The notes under the pieces were generated by a model. That model did no database searches. It was not told the origin of the DNA and was given only the letters and a program-made list of their open reading frames with translations. Both the position numbers and the translations under genes were made by a program. DNA of 64,000 nt from Lachnospiraceae bacterium (GTDB lineage: Bacteria; Bacillota; Clostridia; Lachnospirales; Lachnospiraceae), in assembly GCA_024682075.1 (NCBI GenBank), contig JAIKZQ010000006.1:62001-126000 (forward strand). The letters run 5' to 3'. Shown one piece after another: positions 8,489 through 15,790 of this stretch. Numbering within the stretch: position 1 is the first letter of the stretch; each line of letters begins with the position of its first letter.

Positions 8489-9280
8489 ATGAAAAAAATG
8501 AGACTTGTAACTGCACTGCTGTGCACGGTAATGACAGCGGCACTTCTTTCCGGATGCGGAGGAAGCAGTTCTGCTAAGACTTTCACTGTCGGCTTTGATG
8601 CCGAATTCCCTCCTTACGGATACATGGGAGATGACGGAGAGTATACCGGATTTGACCTTGAGCTTGCTGAAGAGGTATGTAACCGCAACGGATGGACTCT
8701 TGTAAAGCAGCCCATTGACTGGGATGCAAAGGATGCAGAGCTTAATTCCGGAACGATCGACTGCATCTGGAACGGCTTTACCATGAACGGCCGTGAGTCA
8801 CAGTATACATTCACCGAGCCCTATGTTGACAACAGCCAGGTTGTCATAGTAGCAGAGGGTAGCGGCATCGGTTCTCTTGCAGATCTTGAAGGCAAGAATG
8901 TGGGAGTACAGAAGGATTCTTCCGCACTTGCTGCTCTTGAGTCTGATTCATCAATTCTTGCTTCGACCTTTGCAAGCCTTACCCAGTATGGTGATTACAA
9001 CACCGCATTCCTTGATCTCAAGCAGGGAGTTCTTGATGCGATCTGCATCGACATCGGTGTTGCACAGTATCTTATTTCCCAGGGTGACGGCGGATACGTG
9101 ATCCTTGACGAGCAGCTTGCTACTGAGCAGTATGCTGTAGGCTTCAAGCTTGGAAATACCGAGCTTCGCGATCAGGTTCAGCAGACTCTGAACGAGATGG
9201 CTGCAGACGGAACCATTGACCGCATCGCACAGAATTACGCCGATTTCGGTATTCCCGAGTCACTTTGCATAGGCGATTGA
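8489..9280 (+). CDS. Polar amino acid ABC transporter substrate-binding lipoprotein
   Basis: 263 residues. A lipoprotein signal peptide ends in the lipobox LLSGC (Cys at ~23), so the mature protein should be anchored to the outer face of the membrane. The rest is a family 3 solute-binding domain: FTVGFDAEFPPYGYMGDDG at the first strand, GFDLELAEEV, and the DWDAKDAELNSGTIDCIWNG segment that helps form the amino acid pocket. The ligand is an amino acid, perhaps cystine, glutamine or arginine; I cannot say which. GGGAG stands before the ATG. First gene of a three-gene importer with its permease and ATPase. Confidence 0.92.
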   Translation: MKKMRLVTALLCTVMTAALLSGCGGSSSAKTFTVGFDAEFPPYGYMGDDGEYTGFDLELAEEVCNRNGWTLVKQPIDWDAKDAELNSGTIDCIWNGFTMNGRESQYTFTEPYVDNSQVVIVAEGSGIGSLADLEGKNVGVQKDSSALAALESDSSILASTFASLTQYGDYNTAFLDLKQGVLDAICIDIGVAQYLISQGDGGYVILDEQLATEQYAVGFKLGNTELRDQVQQTLNEMAADGTIDRIAQNYADFGIPESLCIGD

Positions 9281-9290
9281 TCGTTTTGAC

Positions 9291-9944
9291 ATGTCATTAG
9301 GGATAATCTTTTCAAAACTTATGAGCGGAATGGGAGTAACGGTGTCGATCTTTTTACTGACACTGTTATTCTCCATACCTCTCGGTCTGCCTGTATCTCT
9401 TGCCAGGATGAGCAGATCAAAGCTTGTTTCCATTATTGCGGGAGCATACGTGTCTGTCATGAGGGGAACGCCTCTAATGCTTCAGATCATCGTGATCTAT
9501 TTCCTCCCGTATTACGGATTTGGCATAAGCGTCACCTCGGATTACAGATTCGTGGCTGTCATCATTGCTTTCTCACTTAACTATGCGGCGTATTTTGCCG
9601 AGATCTACAGATCCGGTATACAGTCGGTTCCAAAAGGACAGTATGAGGCGGCCCAGATTCTCGGATACTCCAGAACACAGACATTTGTGAAGATCATAAT
9701 GCCCCAGATGTTCAAGAGGGTGCTTCCTTCGATGACCAATGAGATCATCACTCTTGTAAAGGATACATCCCTTTCTTTTGCGATAGCTACTGCGGAGATG
9801 TTCACGATGGCCAAGCAGATCGCTGCAAGTGAAGCAAGTCTTGCACCACTCATGGCTGCCGGTTTGTTTTATTATATCTTCAACCTGCTGGTGGCTCATG
9901 TGTGCAAGAAGGTTGAGAAGCACTACGATTATTACAGGATTTAA
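9291..9944 (+). CDS. Amino acid ABC transporter permease (HisM/GlnP type)
   Basis: 217 residues, about five membrane segments, with the binding-protein-dependent permease EAA loop near residues ~110-135 (YEAAQILGYSRTQTFVKIIMPQ) that docks on the ATPase. The N-terminal GMGVTVSIFLLTLLFSIPLG segment is typical of the polar amino acid (HisM) subfamily. It follows the binding protein by 10 nt and is followed by two tandem palindromic elements and then the ATPase gene, so the operon order is binding protein, permease, ATPase. Confidence 0.92.
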   Translation: MSLGIIFSKLMSGMGVTVSIFLLTLLFSIPLGLPVSLARMSRSKLVSIIAGAYVSVMRGTPLMLQIIVIYFLPYYGFGISVTSDYRFVAVIIAFSLNYAAYFAEIYRSGIQSVPKGQYEAAQILGYSRTQTFVKIIMPQMFKRVLPSMTNEIITLVKDTSLSFAIATAEMFTMAKQIAASEASLAPLMAAGLFYYIFNLLVAHVCKKVEKHYDYYRI

Positions 9945-9949
9945 AACAG

Positions 9950-9978
9950 GTGAACAAGGGGACGGTTCCGCCGTTCAC
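9950..9978 (+). repeat. GGGGACGGTTC palindromic element, copy B1
   Basis: 29 nt, arms GTGAAC/GTTCAC, core AAGGGGACGGTTCCGCC. It begins 5 nt after the permease stop (the linking bases are AACAG) and forms a tandem pair with copy B2, 6 nt away. Confidence 0.85.
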
Positions 9979-9984
9979 CCAAGG

Positions 9985-10013
9985 AAGAACAAGGGGACGG
10001 TTCTGTCGTTCAC
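9985..10013 (+). repeat. GGGGACGGTTC palindromic element, copy B2
   Basis: The right arm GTTCAC is intact; the left arm is changed to AAGAAC, and the core AAGGGGACGGTTCTGTC is conserved. It ends 14 nt before the ATPase ATG, whose ribosome site AAGGA lies in that gap. Confidence 0.8.
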
Positions 10014-10027
10014 CTAAGGAATATTGT

Positions 10028-10780
10028 ATGGAACTTGTAAGAGCTGAAAACTGCAGAAAGTCTTTTGACGGAGAGGAGATACTGGGGGGTATCACCTTGT
10101 CCGTTAATGAAGGCGAAGTTGTTTCAGTCATCGGTCCTTCCGGTTCCGGTAAATCAACTCTTTTAAGATGCTGCTGCATGCTGGAGACCATGGACGGAGG
10201 TTCTCTTTCTTTTGCGGGGAAAAGCGCCGCTAAGGAAGAAGGTGGAAAGGTTGTCTATGCCTCGCATGCGGAGCTTAAGGAAATTAGAAAGACCTTCGGG
10301 CTTGTGTTCCAGAATTTTAATCTTTTCCCTCATTATTCGGTTCTTAAGAATGTAATGGAGCCGCAGATGATTGCGGGAAAGAGTAAGGATGAAGCTGAGA
10401 AAAAGGCACTGGAGTGCCTCGAAAAACTCGGACTTTCCGATAAGGCGAAGAGCTATCCCTGCCAGTTATCGGGCGGTCAGCAGCAGAGAGTCTCGATAGC
10501 AAGGGCGCTGGCTCTTGAACCCAAAGTATTGTTTTTCGATGAACCCACATCTGCACTCGATCCGGAACTTACCGGTGAAGTACTGAAGGTTATCAGGGAT
10601 CTTGCGGCGATGCACATGACGATGATAATCGTCACGCACGAGATGAACTTTGCAAGAGAGGTCTCAGACCGTATGATCTTCATGGAACACGGAGTCATAA
10701 GGGCTGAAGGAACGCCCGATGAGATATTCGGTTCTGATGATGAGAGACTTAAGTCCTTCATGGGAAGGCTTCGCGGGTAA
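10028..10780 (+). CDS. Amino acid ABC transporter ATP-binding protein (GlnQ/HisP type)
   Basis: 250 residues with Walker A (GPSGSGKSTLLR), Q-loop (LVFQNFNLFPHYSVL), signature (LSGGQQQRV), Walker B (LFFDEPTSALD) and switch His (VTHEM), the pattern of polar amino acid importers. The ATG at 10028 with AAGGA upstream is chosen; an upstream in-frame start at 9950 would translate both palindromic elements into about 26 residues that do not belong to the family. It drives uptake with the preceding permease and binding protein. A decayed palindrome and a strong bidirectional terminator follow. Confidence 0.93.
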   Translation: MELVRAENCRKSFDGEEILGGITLSVNEGEVVSVIGPSGSGKSTLLRCCCMLETMDGGSLSFAGKSAAKEEGGKVVYASHAELKEIRKTFGLVFQNFNLFPHYSVLKNVMEPQMIAGKSKDEAEKKALECLEKLGLSDKAKSYPCQLSGGQQQRVSIARALALEPKVLFFDEPTSALDPELTGEVLKVIRDLAAMHMTMIIVTHEMNFAREVSDRMIFMEHGVIRAEGTPDEIFGSDDERLKSFMGRLRG

Positions 10781-10804
10781 AACAGGGTAGCGGTTTAAGC
10801 TGTT
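10781..10804 (+). repeat. Decayed AAACAG/CTGTTT palindromic element
   Basis: AACAG (10781-10785) and CTGTT (10800-10804) with a diverged core (GGTAGCGGTTTAAG). It starts immediately after the ATPase stop codon, as other family members do. Confidence 0.4.
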
Positions 10805-10826
10805 AAATAAATATGATTGTAGCCCC

Positions 10827-10866
10827 AAAATCCCCATCTGCTTACTTGCAGATGGGGATTTTTTGC
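10827..10866. terminator. Bidirectional terminator between convergent genes
   Basis: AAAATCCCCATCTGC (10827-10841), loop TTACTT, GCAGATGGGGATTTT (10848-10862) then more T; the A-run on the left gives a T-run on the minus strand. It separates the importer from the minus-strand zinc-ribbon gene. Confidence 0.9.
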
Positions 10867-10870
10867 TTTT

Positions 10871-11482
10871 CTATTCTTGTGAGCTTTCTTCTTCTGAACT
10901 TTCTTCTATTAAAACATCTTCAGGCTTGAAAAACATATCTTTTCCGAGCATTCCTCTTACCATTTCGCGGTTCATTCTGCCGTTACATGCGCTGATAATG
11001 TTGTCTTCAAGCTCTTCCGCGGTGGGCTCGACATATGGTTTTCTTGAAAGATATGAGCCAAGGTCTCCCAGAGTCATTAGCGTAAACGGAAATACTCCGA
11101 ACAGTCCGATGAAGAGCGGAAGCTGGAAAAGCTTGATCTCGGTCAAAACCAGTGCAAGATAACTTGCGATGGAAATGAACAGGAAAATACAGAGTTTCTT
11201 CAGACTGTTTAATGCGTTCATCTTAAGTCTGTCGGAATTGTTATGAAAGCTCTCCGCACAGTGCGAGCAATATCCGCCCCAGCATTTTACCCAGTTGCCG
11301 TATGTTTCGGTGGTGATCTTTTTATCGTCCATTACGCTGCGTTCAAGCTTTTTGTGTTCGCAGGAAACATCCCCGGCGAAAAACGGAATGGCACGGAGTT
11401 CTCCTCCGCAGTTCGGACATTTATCCTCTTCCTCCAATCCGACATAATATACATCCGTTGCTCCATATATCAGTTTTTCCAT
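10871..11482 (-). CDS. Hypothetical zinc-ribbon membrane protein
   Basis: 203 residues, family not recognised. Visible parts: an N-terminal CPNCGG (C22, C25), then WGGYCSHC about 50 residues later, so two CxxC pairs could bind one zinc; two adjacent hydrophobic stretches (residues ~95-135, LCIFLFISIASYLALVL and LFQLPLFIGLFGVFPF) separated by a short EIKLF link; an acidic serine/glutamate C-terminal tail (IEESSEEESSQE). The start at 11482 has GGGAGG upstream on the minus strand. It is alone on its strand, next to a decayed mobile-type remnant. No function can be assigned. Confidence 0.65.
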   Translation of the reverse strand: MEKLIYGATDVYYVGLEEEDKCPNCGGELRAIPFFAGDVSCEHKKLERSVMDDKKITTETYGNWVKCWGGYCSHCAESFHNNSDRLKMNALNSLKKLCIFLFISIASYLALVLTEIKLFQLPLFIGLFGVFPFTLMTLGDLGSYLSRKPYVEPTAEELEDNIISACNGRMNREMVRGMLGKDMFFKPEDVLIEESSEEESSQE

Positions 11483-11539
11483 TAGTACCTCCCGGGGAGT
11501 TTTTTACTATTAATTCGACTATATGCCTTATGCCATTGC

Positions 11540-11810
11540 AGGAGGTTTGTATCCTGCCTCACTCAATAGATGTTCAAATTCAGGTGTGGAAATATTCATT
11601 TTCTCTGATGCTTTCTCCATTATATATCTGTTTTTCAGACAGCCGTGATATCTCAAATACATGTATCTTTATGTCACTAACATAATACTCGTGATTCTTA
11701 TTAATCTCAATGGATTCCTTGAGACTGCGGGATGCGTTCCAATGTTCTTTTCCAAAGTTCCGTCTTTCCAATACTTTGCAACATCCCGTTCAATTTTTTT
11801 TGCTATTGAA
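11540..11810 (-). pseudogene. Frameshifted remnant, possibly of an Rpn/PD-(D/E)XK-type transposase
   Basis: No intact gene lies between 11483 and 11914. On the minus strand, protein-like fragments occur in three frames: ERDVAKYWKDGTLEKNIG (about 11720-11790), then HEYYVSDIKIHVFEISRLSE (about 11625-11690), then ISTPEFEHLLSEAGYKP (about 11545-11600). The middle fragment resembles a stretch common in Rpn-family recombination-promoting nuclease/transposase proteins of Lachnospiraceae. The broken frames suggest a dead gene. The identification is from memory of the family and is tentative. Confidence 0.35.
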
Positions 11811-11817
11811 TAAAATT

Positions 11818-11840
11818 GCGGAACCATCCCACTGTTTACC
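11818..11840 (-). repeat. Half copy of the AAACAG-arm palindromic element
   Basis: On the minus strand this reads AAACAGTGGGATGGTTCCGC, matching the left arm and core of the copy at 14986; the right arm is lost. It lies between the remnant and the hisS promoter. Confidence 0.4.
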
Positions 11841-11865
11841 CCATGTTTAATTGCATGAACAGTGG
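11829..11865. promoter_or_regulatory. Inverted repeat flanking the hisS -35 box
   Basis: CCACTGTT (11829-11836) and AACAGTGG (11858-11865), 21 nt apart, enclosing the -35 hexamer at 11851. One arm belongs to the half palindromic element. A regulatory role is possible but unproven. Confidence 0.3.
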
Positions 11866-11879
11866 TTTTGTGCTAATAT
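11851..11879 (+). promoter_or_regulatory. hisS-aspS promoter
   Basis: TTGCAT (11851-11856), 17-bp spacer, TAATAT (11874-11879). The expected transcript starts about 29 nt before the ATG, too short for a T-box leader, which clostridial aminoacyl-tRNA synthetase genes often have. Confidence 0.75.
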
Positions 11880-11914
11880 TCATAAGATTATAGATTTTTT
11901 TAGGAGAGGTTCAT

Positions 11915-13174
11915 ATGGCACTTAATAAGAAGCCCGTTACGGGCATGAAAGATATACTTCCCGAGGAGATGGCAATCCGGGAATATGTCCAGAGAGTCAT
12001 CAGTGAGACATATGCCGGATTCGGCTTTACAAGGATCGAGACTCCCTGCGTGGAGACCATAGAAAATCTGACATCCAAGTCGGGCGGCGACAATGAGAAG
12101 CTTATCTTCAGAATCCTTAAAAGAGGAGAGAAGCTTAATCTTGAAACCGCTAAGACTCAGGACGATCTTGTGGATTCCGGTCTCAGATATGATCTTACCG
12201 TTCCGCTTGTAAGGTATTATTCCAACAATTCATCGGTTCTTCCCGCTCCTTTTAAGGCACTTCAGATGGGAAATGTATGGAGAGCCGATCGTCCCCAGAG
12301 AGGCCGTTACAGACAGTTCATGCAGTGCGACATCGATATCCTGGGTGAAGCTGATAATCTTGCGGAGATTGAACTTATCCTTGCTACTACGACAACTCTC
12401 GGAAAACTTGATTTTGCGGGATTCGAGATAAGGATCAACGACAGAAGGCTCCTTAAGGCCATGGCTCAGTGGGCGGGATTTGCCGAGAGCGATTATGATT
12501 CCGTGTTCATCACGATCGACAAGATGGATAAGATCGGAATTGATGGCGTTAAGAATGAGCTTCTTGAGAACGGATACGCTGCTGATGTGGTTGATAAGTA
12601 TGTTGATCTTCTGAACAAAGCCGTTAACGGAGAAGCGTCCCTTGGAAGCATCATGGATACCGTAGGTGAGGAACTTGCCAAAGATTCCGTGACCAATCTC
12701 GAAGAGATAATCACTGCAGTTGAAAGCTCAAAGCAGGCTGATTTTAAGATGGTCTTCGATCCCACTCTTGTAAGAGGAATGTCCTACTACACCGGAACTA
12801 TCTTTGAGATAGCTATTCCCGAGTTCGGCGGAAGCTGCGGCGGTGGAGGAAGGTATGATGAGATGGTCGGCAAGTTCACCGGTCAGAGCGTGCCTGCATG
12901 CGGTTTCTCCATCGGTTTTGAGAGGATCGTTCTTCTGCTCACCGAAAAAGGTTTCAAAGTTCCCGGAAGCGGAGACGGCAAGGCTTATCTGATCGAAAAA
13001 GGAATCTCGGGTGACCGCCTCAGTGAGATACTTGCTAAGGCTGCCGAAGAAAGAAAGACCGGTAAGAAGATCCTTACCGTAAGAATGAACAAGAATAAGA
13101 AGTTCCAGAAAGAACAGCTTGAAAAAGCCGGATATACGGAGTTTGAGGACTTCTACAAGGAGGCACTGAAATGA
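11915..13174 (+). CDS. hisS: Histidyl-tRNA synthetase
   Basis: A 419-residue class II synthetase that charges tRNA-His. Seen: the N-terminal GMKDILPEE, motif 1 region ending RIETPCVE, motif 2 (MGNVWRADRPQRGRYRQFMQCDIDI), the HisA signature (LVRGMSYYTGTIFEI) and motif 3 (CGFSIGFERI). The C-terminal anticodon-binding domain is present, though rather short. The ATG at 11915 follows AGGAGAGG. The last 4 bases overlap the aspS start, so the two are translated from one message. Confidence 0.96.
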   Translation: MALNKKPVTGMKDILPEEMAIREYVQRVISETYAGFGFTRIETPCVETIENLTSKSGGDNEKLIFRILKRGEKLNLETAKTQDDLVDSGLRYDLTVPLVRYYSNNSSVLPAPFKALQMGNVWRADRPQRGRYRQFMQCDIDILGEADNLAEIELILATTTTLGKLDFAGFEIRINDRRLLKAMAQWAGFAESDYDSVFITIDKMDKIGIDGVKNELLENGYAADVVDKYVDLLNKAVNGEASLGSIMDTVGEELAKDSVTNLEEIITAVESSKQADFKMVFDPTLVRGMSYYTGTIFEIAIPEFGGSCGGGGRYDEMVGKFTGQSVPACGFSIGFERIVLLLTEKGFKVPGSGDGKAYLIEKGISGDRLSEILAKAAEERKTGKKILTVRMNKNKKFQKEQLEKAGYTEFEDFYKEALK

Positions 13175-14952
13175 TACAGTCCAGAACACATAACTGCGGA
13201 GAACTTAGAGCAGCCGATGAAAACAAAGAAGTAACTCTTTGCGGATGGGTTGAGAATGTCAGGGAGGTCGGAGGAAATCTTTCCTTTATCATCTTAAGAG
13301 ACTTCTACGGAACAACCCAGCTCGTTGCAGAGACTGAGGACATGGTTTCCGCATTCAAGGGCATCACCAAGGAATCCACCGTTCAGATCACCGGTAAAGT
13401 AAGGATCAGGAGCAACAAGAACGACAAGATCCCTACCGGAGATATAGAGGTTGTTCCTGATTCCGTCAAGGTTCTCGGAAAGAACAGAAATTCAGAGCTT
13501 CCTTTTGAGATCAACAGATCAAAAGAAGCTGACGAAGCAACCAGACTTAAGTACAGATATCTTGATCTCAGAAATCCTGAGGTTAAGAAGAACATAGTTC
13601 TCAGATGTAACGTTGTTGCGGAACTCAGAAAGCTGATGACAGAAGAGGGATTCCTCGAGATCACGACTCCCATCCTCACCGCATCATCACCTGAAGGCGC
13701 AAGAGATTACCTTGTTCCCGCAAGAAAACATCCGGGCAAGTTTTATGCACTTCCTCAGGCACCCCAGCAGTTCAAGCAGCTCCTGATGACCTCGGGATTC
13801 GACCGTTACTTCCAGATCGCACCCTGCTTCAGAGATGAGGATGCAAGAGGCGACCGTACTCCCGGTGAGTTCTATCAGATGGATATGGAGATGGCATTCG
13901 CATCCCAGGATGATGTTCTCGGCGTACTCGAGAAGGTACTTGTTCCCGTTTTCGAAAAATACGGAATCTATGACCGTATCACTCCCGCACCTTTCAGAAG
14001 AATTCCTTTTAGAGAGGCTATGGAAAAGTATGGTTCCGATAAGCCCGACCTTCGTATTGACCTTGAACTTACAGATGTGACCGATGTCCTCGGCGGAATA
14101 GATTTTGACCCTTTCAAGGGTCAGTCCATCGAGGCTGTTGTAGTTACCGGCTTCAACGCAACCAGAAAGCAGATCGACCAGCTTGTTGCGGATGTCGAAG
14201 TGCAGACCGCAAGAAAGACCTGCTGGTTCAGACTTGATGAAAACGGCGAGATAGTCGGCGGTATCGCAAAATTCCTTCAGCCCATCAAGGATGAGGTTAT
14301 CAGCAAGATGAATCTTGAGAAGGGATGCTTCGTAGGTCTCGCTGCAGGTCCTAAAGCAGCAGCTCTTAAGACCGCAGGTGTTCTTCGTACCAAGCTCGGA
14401 GATCTCTGTCCTGAGCATATGGACAAGGAGCAGTACCAGTTCTGCTGGATCGTTGATTTCCCTATGTATGAGATAGGAGAAGAGTCCGGAGAACTTGAAT
14501 TCTGCCACAATCCTTTCTCAATGCCTGTCGGAGGACTTGAGACTCTTGAAAAAGCAGAAAGAGGAGAGATGGATCCTCTCGACATAATGGCTAACCAGTA
14601 TGACCTTGTCATCAACGGATATGAATCTGCATCGGGAGCAGTCAGAAACCACGATCCCGAGATCATGGTCAAGGCATTCGAACTTGTCCGTCTCGGCGAG
14701 GCTGAGGTCAAGGCAAAGTTCCCTGCAATGTACAACGCATTTACCTACGGTGCACCTCCTCACGCAGGTGCAGCTCCCGGAGTTGACCGAATGATCATGC
14801 TCCTTACCGGAGAAGAGTCCATCCGTGAAGTCATCACCTTCCCCATGAACAAGAATGCACAGGATGTGATGATGGATGCTCCTTCCACTGTTTCGGACCG
14901 CCAGCTTGAAGAACTCCACTTAAAGTGTGTTGGCGAACAGGAGGACGAATAA
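13171..14952 (+). CDS. aspS: Aspartyl-tRNA synthetase
   Basis: 593 residues, normal for the bacterial type. An N-terminal OB-fold (CGWVENVREVGGNLSFIILRD) precedes the class II core with motif 2 (CFRDEDARGDRTPGEFYQMDMEM), the bacterial GAD insertion in the middle and motif 3 (GAAPGVDRMIMLLTG). It charges tRNA-Asp; whether it also charges tRNA-Asn depends on asnS and gatCAB elsewhere. The ATG start overlaps the hisS stop (ATGA). hisS-aspS is a standard firmicute pair. Confidence 0.97.
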   Translation: MIQSRTHNCGELRAADENKEVTLCGWVENVREVGGNLSFIILRDFYGTTQLVAETEDMVSAFKGITKESTVQITGKVRIRSNKNDKIPTGDIEVVPDSVKVLGKNRNSELPFEINRSKEADEATRLKYRYLDLRNPEVKKNIVLRCNVVAELRKLMTEEGFLEITTPILTASSPEGARDYLVPARKHPGKFYALPQAPQQFKQLLMTSGFDRYFQIAPCFRDEDARGDRTPGEFYQMDMEMAFASQDDVLGVLEKVLVPVFEKYGIYDRITPAPFRRIPFREAMEKYGSDKPDLRIDLELTDVTDVLGGIDFDPFKGQSIEAVVVTGFNATRKQIDQLVADVEVQTARKTCWFRLDENGEIVGGIAKFLQPIKDEVISKMNLEKGCFVGLAAGPKAAALKTAGVLRTKLGDLCPEHMDKEQYQFCWIVDFPMYEIGEESGELEFCHNPFSMPVGGLETLEKAERGEMDPLDIMANQYDLVINGYESASGAVRNHDPEIMVKAFELVRLGEAEVKAKFPAMYNAFTYGAPPHAGAAPGVDRMIMLLTGEESIREVITFPMNKNAQDVMMDAPSTVSDRQLEELHLKCVGEQEDE

Positions 14953-14985
14953 TCGTCCCCTGATCGCTTGTTGAAGAATAAAGCA

Positions 14986-15020
14986 AAACAGGGGAATGGT
15001 TCCGCTGTTTCCCCCTGTTT
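14986..15020 (+). repeat. AAACAG-arm palindromic element, copy C
   Basis: AAACAGGGG (14986-14994) and CCCCTGTTT (15012-15020) are perfect 9-bp arms; inside is GAATGGTTCCGCTGTTT, so TGTTT can also pair with the left AAACA. It is related to the GGGGACGGTTC family by its core. It lies 33 nt after the aspS stop and 9 nt before the next ATG. Confidence 0.65.
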
Positions 15021-15029
15021 CTAAAGTAA

Positions 15030-15731
15030 ATGAGAATATATCTTCTTGATGTCGAAAAACTTCAGGATGAAAAAGCGGGAGAAGAACTGTCTTTAAGAGC
15101 CCGCGATCTCATCGATGATTACAGGCGCTCCAAGGCAGACCGCTGCAAGAGCTTTTCTTCCCGCGGGTCTGCACTGGGTGTCGGGCTTGTTCTCCAGCTT
15201 GCGGCAAGAGGATATGTTGAGGATGTTTCGAGAGCTGCCAAGGGAATCCCAATTTCTCTTGATGCCGAGGAGGCTGTAAGGATCCTCGAAAGGAACGGTG
15301 AAGCAATAAAGCTCGCATACAGCATTGAAAACAGCGGAAAGCCGTATCTTGAACCGGGGCAGAAGATCCCCGCAGATGCGCTTGGTATTCCTTTCATTTC
15401 AATCTCGCATTCGGGAAGGTATGTTGTGCTGGCTCTTTCGTATTATGAAGTCGGCATCGACATCCAGGAAAGAAAAGAGATCAATACCGAAAAGATATCA
15501 TGCAGGTTTTTCACTGAAATAGAATCCGCACTGATCCACAGGGATCCGGATCTGTTCTTCACGTTTTGGGCGAGGAAGGAAGCCTGGGGAAAATGCGAAG
15601 GAGGCGGACTTGTTCCGGCGCTCCAGAGAGATTTTTCCGATATCAGTAAAGGCTTGTCCAGATATTACATATGGAGTGAGAATAATTCACCGGAAGGCTA
15701 CGCTCTATGTGTCTGCGAAAAGCTTTCCTGA
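15030..15731 (+). CDS. 4'-phosphopantetheinyl transferase (Sfp superfamily)
   Basis: 233 residues. The core signature is present: SISHSGRYVVLALS, then VGIDIQE with the metal-binding Asp, and FTFWARKEAWGKCEGGGL, which contains the WxxKEAxxK helix. The enzyme moves phosphopantetheine from CoA to a serine of acyl or peptidyl carrier proteins. Length matches the Sfp class rather than the ~120-residue AcpS class, so it may serve a secondary-metabolite or a general carrier protein; no NRPS/PKS gene is in the window. The ribosome site is poor, and a palindromic element ends just upstream. Confidence 0.85.
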   Translation: MRIYLLDVEKLQDEKAGEELSLRARDLIDDYRRSKADRCKSFSSRGSALGVGLVLQLAARGYVEDVSRAAKGIPISLDAEEAVRILERNGEAIKLAYSIENSGKPYLEPGQKIPADALGIPFISISHSGRYVVLALSYYEVGIDIQERKEINTEKISCRFFTEIESALIHRDPDLFFTFWARKEAWGKCEGGGLVPALQRDFSDISKGLSRYYIWSENNSPEGYALCVCEKLS

Positions 15732-15790
15732 AAGAAATCCATTCTGACAGAGAGTTTTTATATCTACGGAATTAACGTTAAGAGGAATTT

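Noticed and set aside
9950..10027. N-terminal extension of the amino acid ABC ATPase through both repeats
   Set aside because: The frame is open, but the extra residues are just translated palindromes, and ATG 10028 has its own ribosome site.
11772..11914. T-box riboswitch before hisS
   Set aside because: The promoter at 11851-11879 leaves under 35 nt of leader, and no T-box sequence or antiterminator was seen.
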